The translations under genes were made by a program, and so were the position numbers. 64,000 nucleotides of DNA from Thalassobium sp. (GTDB lineage: Bacteria > Pseudomonadota > Gammaproteobacteria > Pseudomonadales > Oceanobacteraceae), in contig NVUW01000014.1 in assembly GCA_002733205.1 (NCBI GenBank), forward strand, positions 1 to 64,000. Direction: 5' to 3'. Below the pieces are notes generated by a model, which worked only from the letters and a program-made list of their open reading frames with translations, was not told the origin of the DNA and ran no database searches. Each line of letters opens with the position of its first letter. The first letter of the stretch is position 1. This document shows, in pieces, positions 8,540 to 17,121 of the stretch.

Positions 8540-10225
8540 ATGCGAACGTTAACGCGCTTTCTGCTGACCCTTGTTATTGCCAGCCAATATGCCACCGCCG
8601 CGCAGGTTAAAGACCTCGAGTACGGCGGTATTCTGTTTGATTACTATCAGCAGGATTATTTTTCCGCATTGGTGCAGTACGAATACGCGAATAGCCAGAA
8701 TGCCCTGCAACACCACGGCAATGAAGCCCGGTTATTAAAGGGAGGCATGACCCTGTCTTACGGTATTGCCGGTCAGGCCGAAGACATTTTCAGCCAGTTA
8801 CTGACACCGGATGTGGCTGCGGAGCAACGTAACCGCGCCTGGTTTTATCTGGCAAAGCTCTATTATCAGAAAGCCGACACCCCACGTGCTGCGCACGCTC
8901 TGATGCAGATCAACGGTCAGGTACCGCAGGAAATTGCCGGCGAATACAACTATCTGGCAACGCTGATTAATATCCGTAACCGTCAGACCGATGCCGCGAA
9001 TGCCGGTATTGACCAACTGTCAGACAATCTCCGTTTTCAGCCTTACCTGATTTACAACCTGGCCGTCAGCCAGCTGCAAAGCGGAAAAACGGACGAAGCC
9101 ATGGCGAACCTGAACCGTGTGATGACAGCCGCCGTGACGCATAAAAGTGAAGAGTTGGCGGTACTGGCCGACCGGGCACGCCATGCCCTGGCACAGCTGG
9201 AAATGACGCAGGGAAACCTGCTCTCCGCCTGGAATTATCTGCAGGGCGTGCGCACCACTGGCCTGTATTCCAACCGCGCATTATTAACCTATGCCTGGGC
9301 CGCGATTAAATTGAAGCGCTACAGTGATGCGGTTCCCGCCCTGCGGTTGCTTGATCAGCGCTCCATTACCATTCCTGAAACCCAGGAAGCCAAGGTACTG
9401 CTGGCCCATGTCTATGAAACTGAAGGCGCGAAACGCAGCTCGCTGAAACAATACCTGCTGGCGGAAAAATCATTTAAAGAAGGCCTGAATGCCATCGAGA
9501 TGGCGCGCAAAGTCATCGCCTCGCAGGAAATTCCGCAAGAATTCGTGATTAACCTCGAAGCCATGCTGGATGAATCGGACTGGTACGGCATGCAGCCCAG
9601 CCTTGATTACAACAAGCTGACACCCTTTCTCACCGAATTAATGGCCTCCAACAATTTTTATTCGGTCATTAAAGAGCTGCGCGATCTGTATGGTATCCGC
9701 CGTAATCTGCAATTCTGGCAGATGCAGATTCACGAACACGAACTCATTATCCGTATTCGCCGTGATCAGACCGGTATGGAAAAACTGATGGCTGATGTCA
9801 ACGCCAGCCAGAAACAATTCCGCTTTTATAAAGACGGTCTGATGGAGCAGAAGCTGACCACCCTGACCCTGTCCGAACGTGATCAGGAACGCTTTACCAG
9901 CCTGTGGCAAAACACCCAGAAAGACCTTGAACTGGTGGGTGACAAAGTGACCCAGGTGGCCGCCATCAAAGAGCCTTACAAACTCAGTTATCAGTTACAG
10001 GCGCGCAGTAAAAAACTGGCTGCACAAGTAGAACAGGAACTCAGCAATACCAATAGCCTGATCCGCTCGCTGGAAAAAGTGATGCGCGGTGTGATTACCG
10101 CCGAGCTGGATAAACACGAAGAGCGGATCCGGTATTACTGGGCGCAGGCGCGTCTGGGCAAAGCACGGCTTTACGATAAAGCCCTGAACAACATCGAAGA
10201 TTCCAGCAGCGGAGCACAACAATGA
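8540..10225 (+). CDS. Periplasmic tetratricopeptide-like protein
   Basis: A 561-residue exported helical-repeat protein. The signal peptide is MRTLTRFLLTLVIASQYATA; a GTG four codons upstream is an alternative start. TPR-like pairs are visible over residues 25-330, for example NRAWFYLAKLYYQKADTPRA, YLIYNLAVSQLQSGKTDEAM and ALLTYAWAAIKLKRYSDAV. A long helical C-terminal region (RDLYGIRRNLQFWQMQIHEH onward) is probably coiled coil. Its stop overlaps the next ATG in an ATGA junction, showing translational coupling. TPR proteins such as GltE accompany TolQR-like motors in the Myxococcus system. Confidence 0.78.
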   Translation: MRTLTRFLLTLVIASQYATAAQVKDLEYGGILFDYYQQDYFSALVQYEYANSQNALQHHGNEARLLKGGMTLSYGIAGQAEDIFSQLLTPDVAAEQRNRAWFYLAKLYYQKADTPRAAHALMQINGQVPQEIAGEYNYLATLINIRNRQTDAANAGIDQLSDNLRFQPYLIYNLAVSQLQSGKTDEAMANLNRVMTAAVTHKSEELAVLADRARHALAQLEMTQGNLLSAWNYLQGVRTTGLYSNRALLTYAWAAIKLKRYSDAVPALRLLDQRSITIPETQEAKVLLAHVYETEGAKRSSLKQYLLAEKSFKEGLNAIEMARKVIASQEIPQEFVINLEAMLDESDWYGMQPSLDYNKLTPFLTELMASNNFYSVIKELRDLYGIRRNLQFWQMQIHEHELIIRIRRDQTGMEKLMADVNASQKQFRFYKDGLMEQKLTTLTLSERDQERFTSLWQNTQKDLELVGDKVTQVAAIKEPYKLSYQLQARSKKLAAQVEQELSNTNSLIRSLEKVMRGVITAELDKHEERIRYYWAQARLGKARLYDKALNNIEDSSSGAQQ

Positions 10226-13059
10226 AACACCTGAACCACATAGGCTTGCTGATGGGTTTGCCTATATTGTTGAGCGGATGCAGCCTGTTTGGCGGCAACG
10301 ACACCATTGGCAGTTTAAAAAGCCAGGAAACCGAAGAAAGTAATCTCGATTTTTCTGATATGAACCACCATCAGGTACGGGAGGAATATCAGGAATTACT
10401 GGAACTGGTTGATGACAAGTTTCTGAAAGAACAAATTGAGCGACGCATCGCCGGTGTCTCCATGGCCGAAGGCGATCATCTGCAGACCAGCCCGGAAAAT
10501 AAGCCGAGCAAAGGTTACTACCGCGACGCCATTAATTCTTATATCGACATTCTGGAAAAATATCCGAATTCCCCGGATAACGCCGAAGTGCTTTACCAGC
10601 TGTCAAAAGCCTATGAAATGGAAGGCGAGCCGAAAAATGCAGAAGCCATGCTGAAGCGTCTGGTGGCTCTGCATCCGGATTACTCCGGCATTGCCGAAGC
10701 GCACTTCCGTCTGGGCGACATTAACTTCAACAACGAGAATTATAAGCAGGCGGAATTCCATTACCGCACCGTCACCACCGCTAATGCACCAACACTGCAA
10801 CTTAACGCGCACTATATGCTGGGCTGGGCGCTGTATAAACGCGGATTGTTTGATGATGCGCTGGAATCCTTTGCCTATGTGTTATCCGTTGTTCTCGATG
10901 AGCAAAGCAGCCAGACATTAAGCAATGCCGAAAAGCCATTGGTTGACGACAGCCTGCACTCCATCAGCCTGACACTGGTCAACCTCGGTGGTGCCGAAAA
11001 AATCAGCGACGTAAAAGGCCTGCGCAACAAAGCCTATATCTGGCAAGTGTATGAAAATCTGGGTGCCTATTACCTGGAGAAAAACCGTTACGCCGACAGC
11101 GCCGCGACCTATCAGCATTTTATTACCCATTATCCGCTGGATACACGCACACCGGGTATGCACAGCAAGCTGATTGCCGCCTACATTAAAGGGGCCTTTG
11201 CTAAAGACGTTCTGCTGGCCAAACAATCTTATGTCGCGCAGTACGGCATGCAGTCGGCTTACTGGGCGCAGGCCAGCGAGACATTGCGCAACGACATCAG
11301 CGCGAACCTGAAACCTTACCTGACCGAAATGGCGGCGCACTTTCACGCTCAGGCACAAGCTCAGGCCAAACTGGCGGGTGAAAAAGAAGCGGCAAAAATC
11401 AAAGGTGCTGATGAGCTGAACAAGAAATCCGCCGCATCCTATGCCAGCGCCACACAATATTACGGCGAATACCTGAGCAGTTTTCCGCAAAGCAGCGATC
11501 TGGCCAAACAACGTTTTCTGAAAGCAGAAGCGCATTTTGAAGCCCGCCAGTACGATCAGGCTGCCGCGGACTATGAAATTGTCAGCTACCAGTATCAGGA
11601 TAAAGAATTCGGCAACCGCTCCGGTTACGCCGCCATTCTTGCTTACCAGCAGCGTATTGCGGAACTGGAACAGAATCCAAAAGAAAAATCCCACGCACAG
11701 GAAAATGCCGTCGCCAGTATGCTGCGGTTTACCGAACGCTATGACACCGACAAACGCTCGCCGGCGGTACTGACGAACGCTGCCGAATATTTATTCAGCC
11801 TGAACCGTTACCCACAAGCGATTGACGTAGCCAGTAAGCTGATTAGCGGCAATAAAGCGCTGGATAAAAACCTGAAGCAAACCGCCTACGGCATTATCGC
11901 GCACTCGTATTACCAGCAGAAAAATTTCCTGGAAGCGGAAAAGAACTACGACAACCAGCGTCAGCTATTGGGTAAACAGCATCCGCAATACGTCGCCGTC
12001 AGCGAACGCATGGCAACCGCGGTGTATAAAAAAGCAGAAGGAATGATGGCCGCCGGGCAGAAACTGGCCGCAGCAGAACAACAGCTGCGCATTAAAACCA
12101 TTGCACCTGACAGCAAAGTCCGTGTGATTGCTCAATACGATGCCGCCGTTACGCTACTGGCGGAAAAACAATGGCAGTCAGCCATTAGCGAATTAAAAGA
12201 ATTGCGTGCGCTCTATCCGCAGCATGAACTGGCGGCCGAATTTCCGCGCAAACTGGCTTATGGCTACGAGCAGGACGGGCAAATGCTGCCAGCAGCGAAA
12301 ACGTACGACTACCTGTACGCCAACGATAAAAGCGCCGACGTAAAACGTGATGCCCTGTTCGCCGCAGCCGGCCTGTATGAAAAGCTCGGTCAACTGGATA
12401 CCGCCCTCGAATATTACAAAACCTGGGCGCGTAATTACGAACAGCCATTCGATAACCGCATGGAATCGCGTTACCACATCGCGCTGATTTATGGTCAGAA
12501 AAATGATGAGCGTCGTAAGCTTTATTGGCTGCGTCGTATCGTACAGGGTGATGCCAGTGCCGGAGAGAGCCGTACCGACCGTTCACAGTGGCTGGCCGCC
12601 TGGGCCAACAATGAATACGGCGATTATTTTGCCGGTGAATTTAATAAGCGTCGCCTTGCGGCCAATCTCGAGCGCAATTTACCACTGAAAAACCAAAGTC
12701 TGCAGGATGCGGTCAGCCGTTATCAGCAGGCAGCCGAATACGGGCTGCTGGAATTTACCACCCAAGGCAGCTTTAAAATTGCCCGCCTGTATCAGCAGAT
12801 GGCCAACGAACTGCAAACCCTGCCCATTCCTGACGGTATGTCGGAGCAGGATGCAGACATGTTCCGCAGCCTGATTAATCAGCAGGCTGCCCCAATGCTG
12901 GAGCTCGCGCTGTCGGTATACACCAGCAACGTCGAGCAAGGCTGGAAAGGTCACTTTAACCAGTGGATTGATGACAGTTTCAAAGCACTGGCACTGCTGT
13001 CTCCTGCACGCTTTAACAAATCTGAAGAACAAAAGAGGTATGGCGATGAAATTCGTTAA
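10222..13059 (+). CDS. Large tetratricopeptide-repeat lipoprotein
   Basis: A 945-residue lipoprotein with lipobox LLSG-C at Cys20 and Ser at +2, predicting outer-membrane anchoring from the periplasmic side. The remainder is a solenoid of many TPR units, for example PDNAEVLYQLSKAYEMEGEP, YSGIAEAHFRLGDINFNNEN and LQLNAHYMLGWALYKRGLFD in the N-terminal third and RDALFAAAGLYEKLGQLDTA near residue 710. It is coupled to both neighbours by overlaps. The size and repeats suggest a scaffold spanning the periplasm, comparable in role to GltD/GltE of gliding machinery; this is inference. Confidence 0.82.
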   Translation: MKHLNHIGLLMGLPILLSGCSLFGGNDTIGSLKSQETEESNLDFSDMNHHQVREEYQELLELVDDKFLKEQIERRIAGVSMAEGDHLQTSPENKPSKGYYRDAINSYIDILEKYPNSPDNAEVLYQLSKAYEMEGEPKNAEAMLKRLVALHPDYSGIAEAHFRLGDINFNNENYKQAEFHYRTVTTANAPTLQLNAHYMLGWALYKRGLFDDALESFAYVLSVVLDEQSSQTLSNAEKPLVDDSLHSISLTLVNLGGAEKISDVKGLRNKAYIWQVYENLGAYYLEKNRYADSAATYQHFITHYPLDTRTPGMHSKLIAAYIKGAFAKDVLLAKQSYVAQYGMQSAYWAQASETLRNDISANLKPYLTEMAAHFHAQAQAQAKLAGEKEAAKIKGADELNKKSAASYASATQYYGEYLSSFPQSSDLAKQRFLKAEAHFEARQYDQAAADYEIVSYQYQDKEFGNRSGYAAILAYQQRIAELEQNPKEKSHAQENAVASMLRFTERYDTDKRSPAVLTNAAEYLFSLNRYPQAIDVASKLISGNKALDKNLKQTAYGIIAHSYYQQKNFLEAEKNYDNQRQLLGKQHPQYVAVSERMATAVYKKAEGMMAAGQKLAAAEQQLRIKTIAPDSKVRVIAQYDAAVTLLAEKQWQSAISELKELRALYPQHELAAEFPRKLAYGYEQDGQMLPAAKTYDYLYANDKSADVKRDALFAAAGLYEKLGQLDTALEYYKTWARNYEQPFDNRMESRYHIALIYGQKNDERRKLYWLRRIVQGDASAGESRTDRSQWLAAWANNEYGDYFAGEFNKRRLAANLERNLPLKNQSLQDAVSRYQQAAEYGLLEFTTQGSFKIARLYQQMANELQTLPIPDGMSEQDADMFRSLINQQAAPMLELALSVYTSNVEQGWKGHFNQWIDDSFKALALLSPARFNKSEEQKRYGDEIR

Positions 13060-13774
13060 ACCCATGCTGATTCTGGCCTTGCTCAGCGGCTGTGCCGCGC
13101 AGCAGCCAAAATCCACACCAGACACTCTGACACTGACGCAGACCTCTCAGTACCTGCCACACCAGGCGTACGATGAGAAAGGACTGAAAATCCCCTACGT
13201 TGCGGCAGAGAATCCTTACCTGAAACAAACCGGCACCATCAGCAAAGGGTCTGTTCTGCTGTTTATTGAAGCGAAAAAAGCACTGGCGGCCGACGATGAA
13301 AAAACCGCCGTGCAAAAGCTGAAAGTGATTGCGGAAAAAGACCCGTCGCTGGCGGGCCCTTTGGTCATGCTGGGGGATATCAGTATGACCAATGAGCGTT
13401 ATGCCGAAGCCGCAGATTATTATCAGAAAGCACTGACGATTAACGACGTCAATGTTAATGCGTGGCTTGGCCTTGGTGAAGCCCAGCGCCGTCAGGGACA
13501 ATTTATTGCGGCCCAAAATACGTACGCCAAAGCGCTGCAGCAATGGCCCGACTTTCCTGAAGCGCATCTGAATCTGGGCGTGCTCTACGATCTGTATCTG
13601 AATATTCCGCAACAGGCTCAGGCACACTATGAAGCCTACCTGTTTTTAACCAATAAAAAGACGCATGCAGCTACAGACTGGTATCAGGAAGTACAAAGTC
13701 GTACTGGTATTACCGCCAGCTTTATTGATACCGGGCCAGAAACCCAGAACAGCAGCAAACTGGCGGCGGAATAA
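13046..13774 (+). CDS. Tetratricopeptide-repeat lipoprotein
   Basis: A 242-residue TPR lipoprotein. The start is the ATG of MKFVKPML, with AAGAGG seven bases upstream, so the gene begins inside the last 14 bases of the preceding one. The lipobox is LLSG-C at Cys16. The core holds three or four TPR motifs between about residues 60 and 210 (GPLVMLGDISMTNERYAEAA, VNAWLGLGEAQRRQGQFIAA, PEAHLNLGVLYDLYLNIPQQ). It resembles PilF-like or GltE-like TPR lipoproteins but cannot be assigned further. Confidence 0.8.
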   Translation: MKFVKPMLILALLSGCAAQQPKSTPDTLTLTQTSQYLPHQAYDEKGLKIPYVAAENPYLKQTGTISKGSVLLFIEAKKALAADDEKTAVQKLKVIAEKDPSLAGPLVMLGDISMTNERYAEAADYYQKALTINDVNVNAWLGLGEAQRRQGQFIAAQNTYAKALQQWPDFPEAHLNLGVLYDLYLNIPQQAQAHYEAYLFLTNKKTHAATDWYQEVQSRTGITASFIDTGPETQNSSKLAAE

Positions 13775-13777
13775 ATT

Positions 13778-14068
13778 ATGAAAATGATCAGCAATCTGCT
13801 GCTTTTGTCTCTGTTCAGCCTGCCGTTAATGGCCGAAGAAGCGATCAAGCTGGAAAGTAAGATCGTCGGCGATAAAGAGCAGCCATCGGTCAGTTATTTT
13901 GTGCCCTGGCAGGAAGCCAGCGGCGTCGACCGTCTTTACCAGAATGTGGAAGACCGGTACGACAACAGTCTGGACGCTATTGATCGTGATGTGATGCTGC
14001 GCTCGATGCGCATCTATGACGAAATGAATCTTGAAAATAACCCAAGTTTAAATTCTGAGGCTAACTAA
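13778..14068 (+). CDS. Small exported protein of the TolQR-like operon
   Basis: A 96-residue protein with a clear signal peptide (ISNLLLLSLFSLPLMAEE). The mature domain of about 75 residues is acidic, with no recognised motif (PWQEASGVDRLYQNVEDRYD). It is tightly packed between the TPR lipoprotein and the TolQ-like channel gene, with gaps of 3 and 1 bases, so it is a genuine operon member. Function unknown. Confidence 0.7.
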   Translation: MKMISNLLLLSLFSLPLMAEEAIKLESKIVGDKEQPSVSYFVPWQEASGVDRLYQNVEDRYDNSLDAIDRDVMLRSMRIYDEMNLENNPSLNSEAN

Positions 14069-14069
14069 A

Positions 14070-14759
14070 ATGGGCGATATCTACAGCATCGTGGTCAACT
14101 TCCTGAAAGAAGGGGGCCTGTTTATGTATCCGATTTCCATCGTACTGGTACTGGGCCTGGCGATTGCTTTTGAGCGCTGGATATTTCTGAAGCGCGAGAA
14201 AAACCGCAACGAAAAAACCTTCCAGGACTTTCTGCCATTATTGCGTACCAACGATCATGAAAAAATGACGCTGTTTACCCGTGATCATCAGGCTGCCGTA
14301 TCGCGCATTATTGGCTGCGGTCTGGATATGATGAAAATCACCAAGCAACGTGCTGATATTGAACAAGCCATGAACGAAGGCGTAATGGAAGTTCTGCCAC
14401 GCCTGGAAAACCGTACCAACTATCTGGCCATGCTGGCAAACGTTGCCACTCTGTTGGGCCTGCTCGGTACCATTATTGGTCTGATTGCTGCGTTTGCCGC
14501 CGTTGCTAACGCCGATCCGGCGGATAAATCCGCGCTGCTGTCACAGTCTATTTCGGTAGCGATGAACACCACGGCTTTCGGTCTGATTGCCGCGATTCCA
14601 CTGCTGATTGCCAGTGCAGTGATCAATAATAAAACCAATGCCATTGTCAGCAGTATCGAAATGGCGGCGATGAAGTTCCTGAATGTGATGACCCTGAACC
14701 GTGCTGTTGAAGCCGGTTATCCGAAAGACAACCGTGGCGACGATCAAAAGGCATCCTGA
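14070..14759 (+). CDS. MotA/TolQ/ExbB-family proton channel subunit
   Basis: A 229-residue inner-membrane protein of the TolQ/ExbB/AglR family, which forms the pentameric stator of a proton-driven motor. Three transmembrane helices are visible: residues about 15-35 (MYPISIVLVLGLAIAFERWI), 118-150 (LANVATLLGLLGTIIGLIAA) and 165-190 (AMNTTAFGLIAAIPLLIASA). LLGLLGTIIGLI and the T/S-rich third helix are the family hallmark. The stop shares a base with the following ExbD-like start. With two ExbD-like genes and an AgmX-tailed protein following, this is an AglRQS-type motor rather than the canonical tol operon. Confidence 0.93.
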   Translation: MGDIYSIVVNFLKEGGLFMYPISIVLVLGLAIAFERWIFLKREKNRNEKTFQDFLPLLRTNDHEKMTLFTRDHQAAVSRIIGCGLDMMKITKQRADIEQAMNEGVMEVLPRLENRTNYLAMLANVATLLGLLGTIIGLIAAFAAVANADPADKSALLSQSISVAMNTTAFGLIAAIPLLIASAVINNKTNAIVSSIEMAAMKFLNVMTLNRAVEAGYPKDNRGDDQKAS

Positions 14760-15247
14760 TGGCTTTTAAAATGAACCGGCGCATGGCGGAAGACACCGAT
14801 ATCGATATCACGTCCTTTATGAACCTGATGATCGTATTGGTACCGGTGCTGCTGCTCAGCCTGACCTTTACCAAGGTGCGGGTGCTGGATATTAATCTGC
14901 CCGAGCTCAGTGGTGGCCAATCGGCAGCAGAACTCAGTCAGTCGCAGTTGGATGTGATGGTCGACAGCGAAGGCTTTGCCGTGTATTTCCCGACCGGCAA
15001 GCTGTTGAAAAAAATCCCGCTCAAAGAGAATCAATATGATTACCGCGAGCTGTCGCAACTGATGCGTGATCTTAAAAATCAGCTCAGTGATAAAAAAGAC
15101 GCAACCATCATTGCTGCCAAAAACGTCGAGTACCAGACCCTGATTTCCACGATGGATACCATTAAATCCTATAAAACCGTGTTAGCAGCCAGCCTGGTCG
15201 AAGTTGAACTCTTCCCGGAAATTTCTCTCGGGGATAAAAAACGGTAA
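14759..15247 (+). CDS. ExbD/TolR-family protein lacking the usual transmembrane aspartate
   Basis: A 162-residue TolR/ExbD-like protein with a short cytoplasmic tail, one transmembrane helix (residues about 18-40) and a periplasmic domain. Most ExbD and TolR proteins carry an essential Asp at the start of the helix, in motifs like PLIDVMLVLL. Here the aligned stretch is TSFMNLMIVLVPVLLLS, placing Asn22 where the proton-carrying Asp is expected; Asp14 and Asp16 lie just before the helix. The next gene encodes a second ExbD-like protein that does have the Asp, so this may be the non-protonatable partner of a hetero-dimeric rotor. Confidence 0.88.
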   Translation: MAFKMNRRMAEDTDIDITSFMNLMIVLVPVLLLSLTFTKVRVLDINLPELSGGQSAAELSQSQLDVMVDSEGFAVYFPTGKLLKKIPLKENQYDYRELSQLMRDLKNQLSDKKDATIIAAKNVEYQTLISTMDTIKSYKTVLAASLVEVELFPEISLGDKKR

Positions 15248-15252
15248 CGGAT

Positions 15253-15756
15253 ATGGCCTCAAACAGCTTTATTCAGCGCAAAGTCACCAAAACAGCCACT
15301 CTCAATCTGACCTCGCTGATGGATATTTTTACTATCCTGGTGTTCTTCCTGCTGATGAATACCGGCGAAAGTCAGGAGTTGGCCAAAGCCAATTTCGTCA
15401 AGCTGCCGGACTCCAATGCCGACGGCGCTCTGCATGGACAACTGGTGATTAACGTCGCTCAGGATTCCATCATGATCGACAACCAGAATATTGTCGCCGT
15501 CAGCGACGTTGATCGCCGGCCGGGTGAAGTAAACAAACCGCTGGGCGAAGCGTTAAAAGCCTTTGCCGAAGAAAGCGGTGAGTTAACCGAAGTCGAACAG
15601 AAAATTGGCCGCTCCGTCACCATCATGGGCGATCAGAGTGTGCCGTACGATTTATTAAAAGCGGTGATGACTACCTGCAGTGCCTACGGATTCCGTGATG
15701 TTTCTTTGGCCGTTAATCAGGTGGCCGCCAGTGTACTGACCGGCGGAGGACAGTAA
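15253..15756 (+). CDS. ExbD/TolR-family protein with canonical aspartate
   Basis: A 167-residue TolR/ExbD-like protein. The transmembrane segment NLTSLMDIFTILVFFLLMN contains Asp24 in the position needed for proton translocation in ExbD and TolR. The periplasmic domain carries the usual GDQSVPYDLLKAVMTTCSA block near the C-terminus. It is the second of two adjacent ExbD-like genes, as in the aglRQS operon. The gap to the following gene is one base. Confidence 0.9.
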   Translation: MASNSFIQRKVTKTATLNLTSLMDIFTILVFFLLMNTGESQELAKANFVKLPDSNADGALHGQLVINVAQDSIMIDNQNIVAVSDVDRRPGEVNKPLGEALKAFAEESGELTEVEQKIGRSVTIMGDQSVPYDLLKAVMTTCSAYGFRDVSLAVNQVAASVLTGGGQ

Positions 15757-15757
15757 T

Positions 15758-16681
15758 ATGTCAGCCAGCGCTCAGTTTGTTTCATTGCAGCTTGATCTGC
15801 CGTGGAGCGTTAATGAAGACAATAACCAACGCTTTATCCGCCAGGTTAAACGCCTGGCCATTGTGCTATTGGTGTTGTTTATTGCCGTGCCTTTTTTACC
15901 GACCTGGGATGTGCATTTCAGCGATATAGAACAGGCTCCGGTGGTGCGCACCAAAGTGATGCTGGAACCACCGAAAATGCCGGAGCAATCAAAGCCGGTA
16001 CAGGAAGTGGCGCCGCCACCACCGCCAAAACCCAAGCCAAAACCACAGGAAGCGGTTACTGCTGCCGACCGGCCACAGCCCAAAGCCGGAGGCAAAGCAC
16101 CGGCTCAGGCACTGGCTGCTCTGTCATCGCTGAACACCATGCAAAACAAAGTGGATGTCAGTAAATTACAGAATAAAAATTTGTCGGAAAAAGGGGGACA
16201 GGCAAAAGCCAATACCCGCTCCAGTCTGGGTCAGGAGAACCTGAACAGCAGCGGCGGCCTGAAAAACGCCGACATGGATATGCAGGTAAAAGGTGCCGCT
16301 CTGGCGCAGCATCAGGGTACCGCAATCGACAGTCCGATTGCTTATCTCGATTTACCGGATGAAGGTGGCAGCTACAGCGAAGGGGCCCGCGGCCGACGTG
16401 ATATGGAAAGCATTCGCCGTACCATCGAAAATACCAAAGGCAGCGTGTATGCACTGTACGCCAAAGCCTTACGTCAGCATCCGGATCTGAGTGGCAAGTT
16501 TGTCTTTGAACTGGTGGTCGAGCCTGACGGTACCGTATCGCGGCTGAGATTAATCCGCAGCGATCTGAGCATGCCGGACCTTGAGCAAAAAATGCTGGCT
16601 AAAGTATCGGGCATTAACTTTGGTGAAGACAAAGTTGCACCCACCAAAGTGCAGTACACCTTTGTACTGATTCCGAGCTGA
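15758..16681 (+). CDS. TonB-like energy transducer with AgmX/PglI C-terminal domain
   Basis: A 307-residue inner-membrane-anchored periplasmic protein. One transmembrane helix (LAIVLLVLFIAVPFLPTW, residues about 33-50) is followed by a Pro/Lys-rich stretch (PPPPPKPKPKPQE) like that of TonB and TolA. A flexible Asn/Gly/Gln-rich middle leads to a compact C-terminal domain from about residue 220 (YAKALRQHPDLSGKFVFELV, then EPDGTVSRLRLIRSDLSMPD). That tail matches the AgmX/PglI type seen in gliding and related transenvelope machines. It would couple the TolQR-like motor to outer-membrane partners. Last gene of the rightward operon. Confidence 0.87.
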   Translation: MSASAQFVSLQLDLPWSVNEDNNQRFIRQVKRLAIVLLVLFIAVPFLPTWDVHFSDIEQAPVVRTKVMLEPPKMPEQSKPVQEVAPPPPPKPKPKPQEAVTAADRPQPKAGGKAPAQALAALSSLNTMQNKVDVSKLQNKNLSEKGGQAKANTRSSLGQENLNSSGGLKNADMDMQVKGAALAQHQGTAIDSPIAYLDLPDEGGSYSEGARGRRDMESIRRTIENTKGSVYALYAKALRQHPDLSGKFVFELVVEPDGTVSRLRLIRSDLSMPDLEQKMLAKVSGINFGEDKVAPTKVQYTFVLIPS

Positions 16682-17121
16682 ACAGCATTGTTAGAATAAT
16701 TCTCTCCGTATCCTTTTTTACGGGGAGATTTACTCTGCCGAATCTTCTTTGGGCAACATTTCAGTTACGTAAAAAACAGAAAGAAGATATATCGGGCCGT
16801 TCATTTAAAACGGCTTAATTGGTGTATTTTCTGATTGGTCAGACAGCGCCTTGGCAAATAAAAAAGCGCAATAAAACCCGCATATAACCTGACTTCGCTT
16901 AACCCTCTCTGACAAATCAGTACTGGTTCACAATATCGGAAACTGCCCTCTTTGCCCTCAGTACTTTGTGACCATGTTCCATCTTCCCATTTAACAAAAT
17001 GACACAATAGCGATGCCCAACTTCGGGTCCGGATATCTCTGACGATTATCTGGTGTAGGTGCCCGGCACGGCAGTCTGTTTTTGAGAGTGTCTCCGGTTT
17101 TAAGTTCAAGGGTGAGCAATA
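16682..17121. other. Intergenic region before the giant lipoprotein gene
   Basis: No convincing gene in these 440 bases. A weak stem (CTCCGTA...TACGGGGAG, 16703-16726) may attenuate the upstream operon. The remainder is AT-rich and should hold the promoter of the next gene. AAGGGTGAG lies six bases before that gene's ATG. A leftward 102-codon frame here lacks a credible start and protein features. Confidence 0.5.

Noticed and set aside
16801..17109. A 102-codon leftward frame between the motor operon and the giant gene
   Set aside because: No ribosome-binding site, no protein features, and it occupies the expected promoter region of the next gene.
16682..17121. Possible cyclic-di-GMP riboswitch before the giant lipoprotein gene
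   Set aside because: The conserved GEMM core sequences are not present in the leader.
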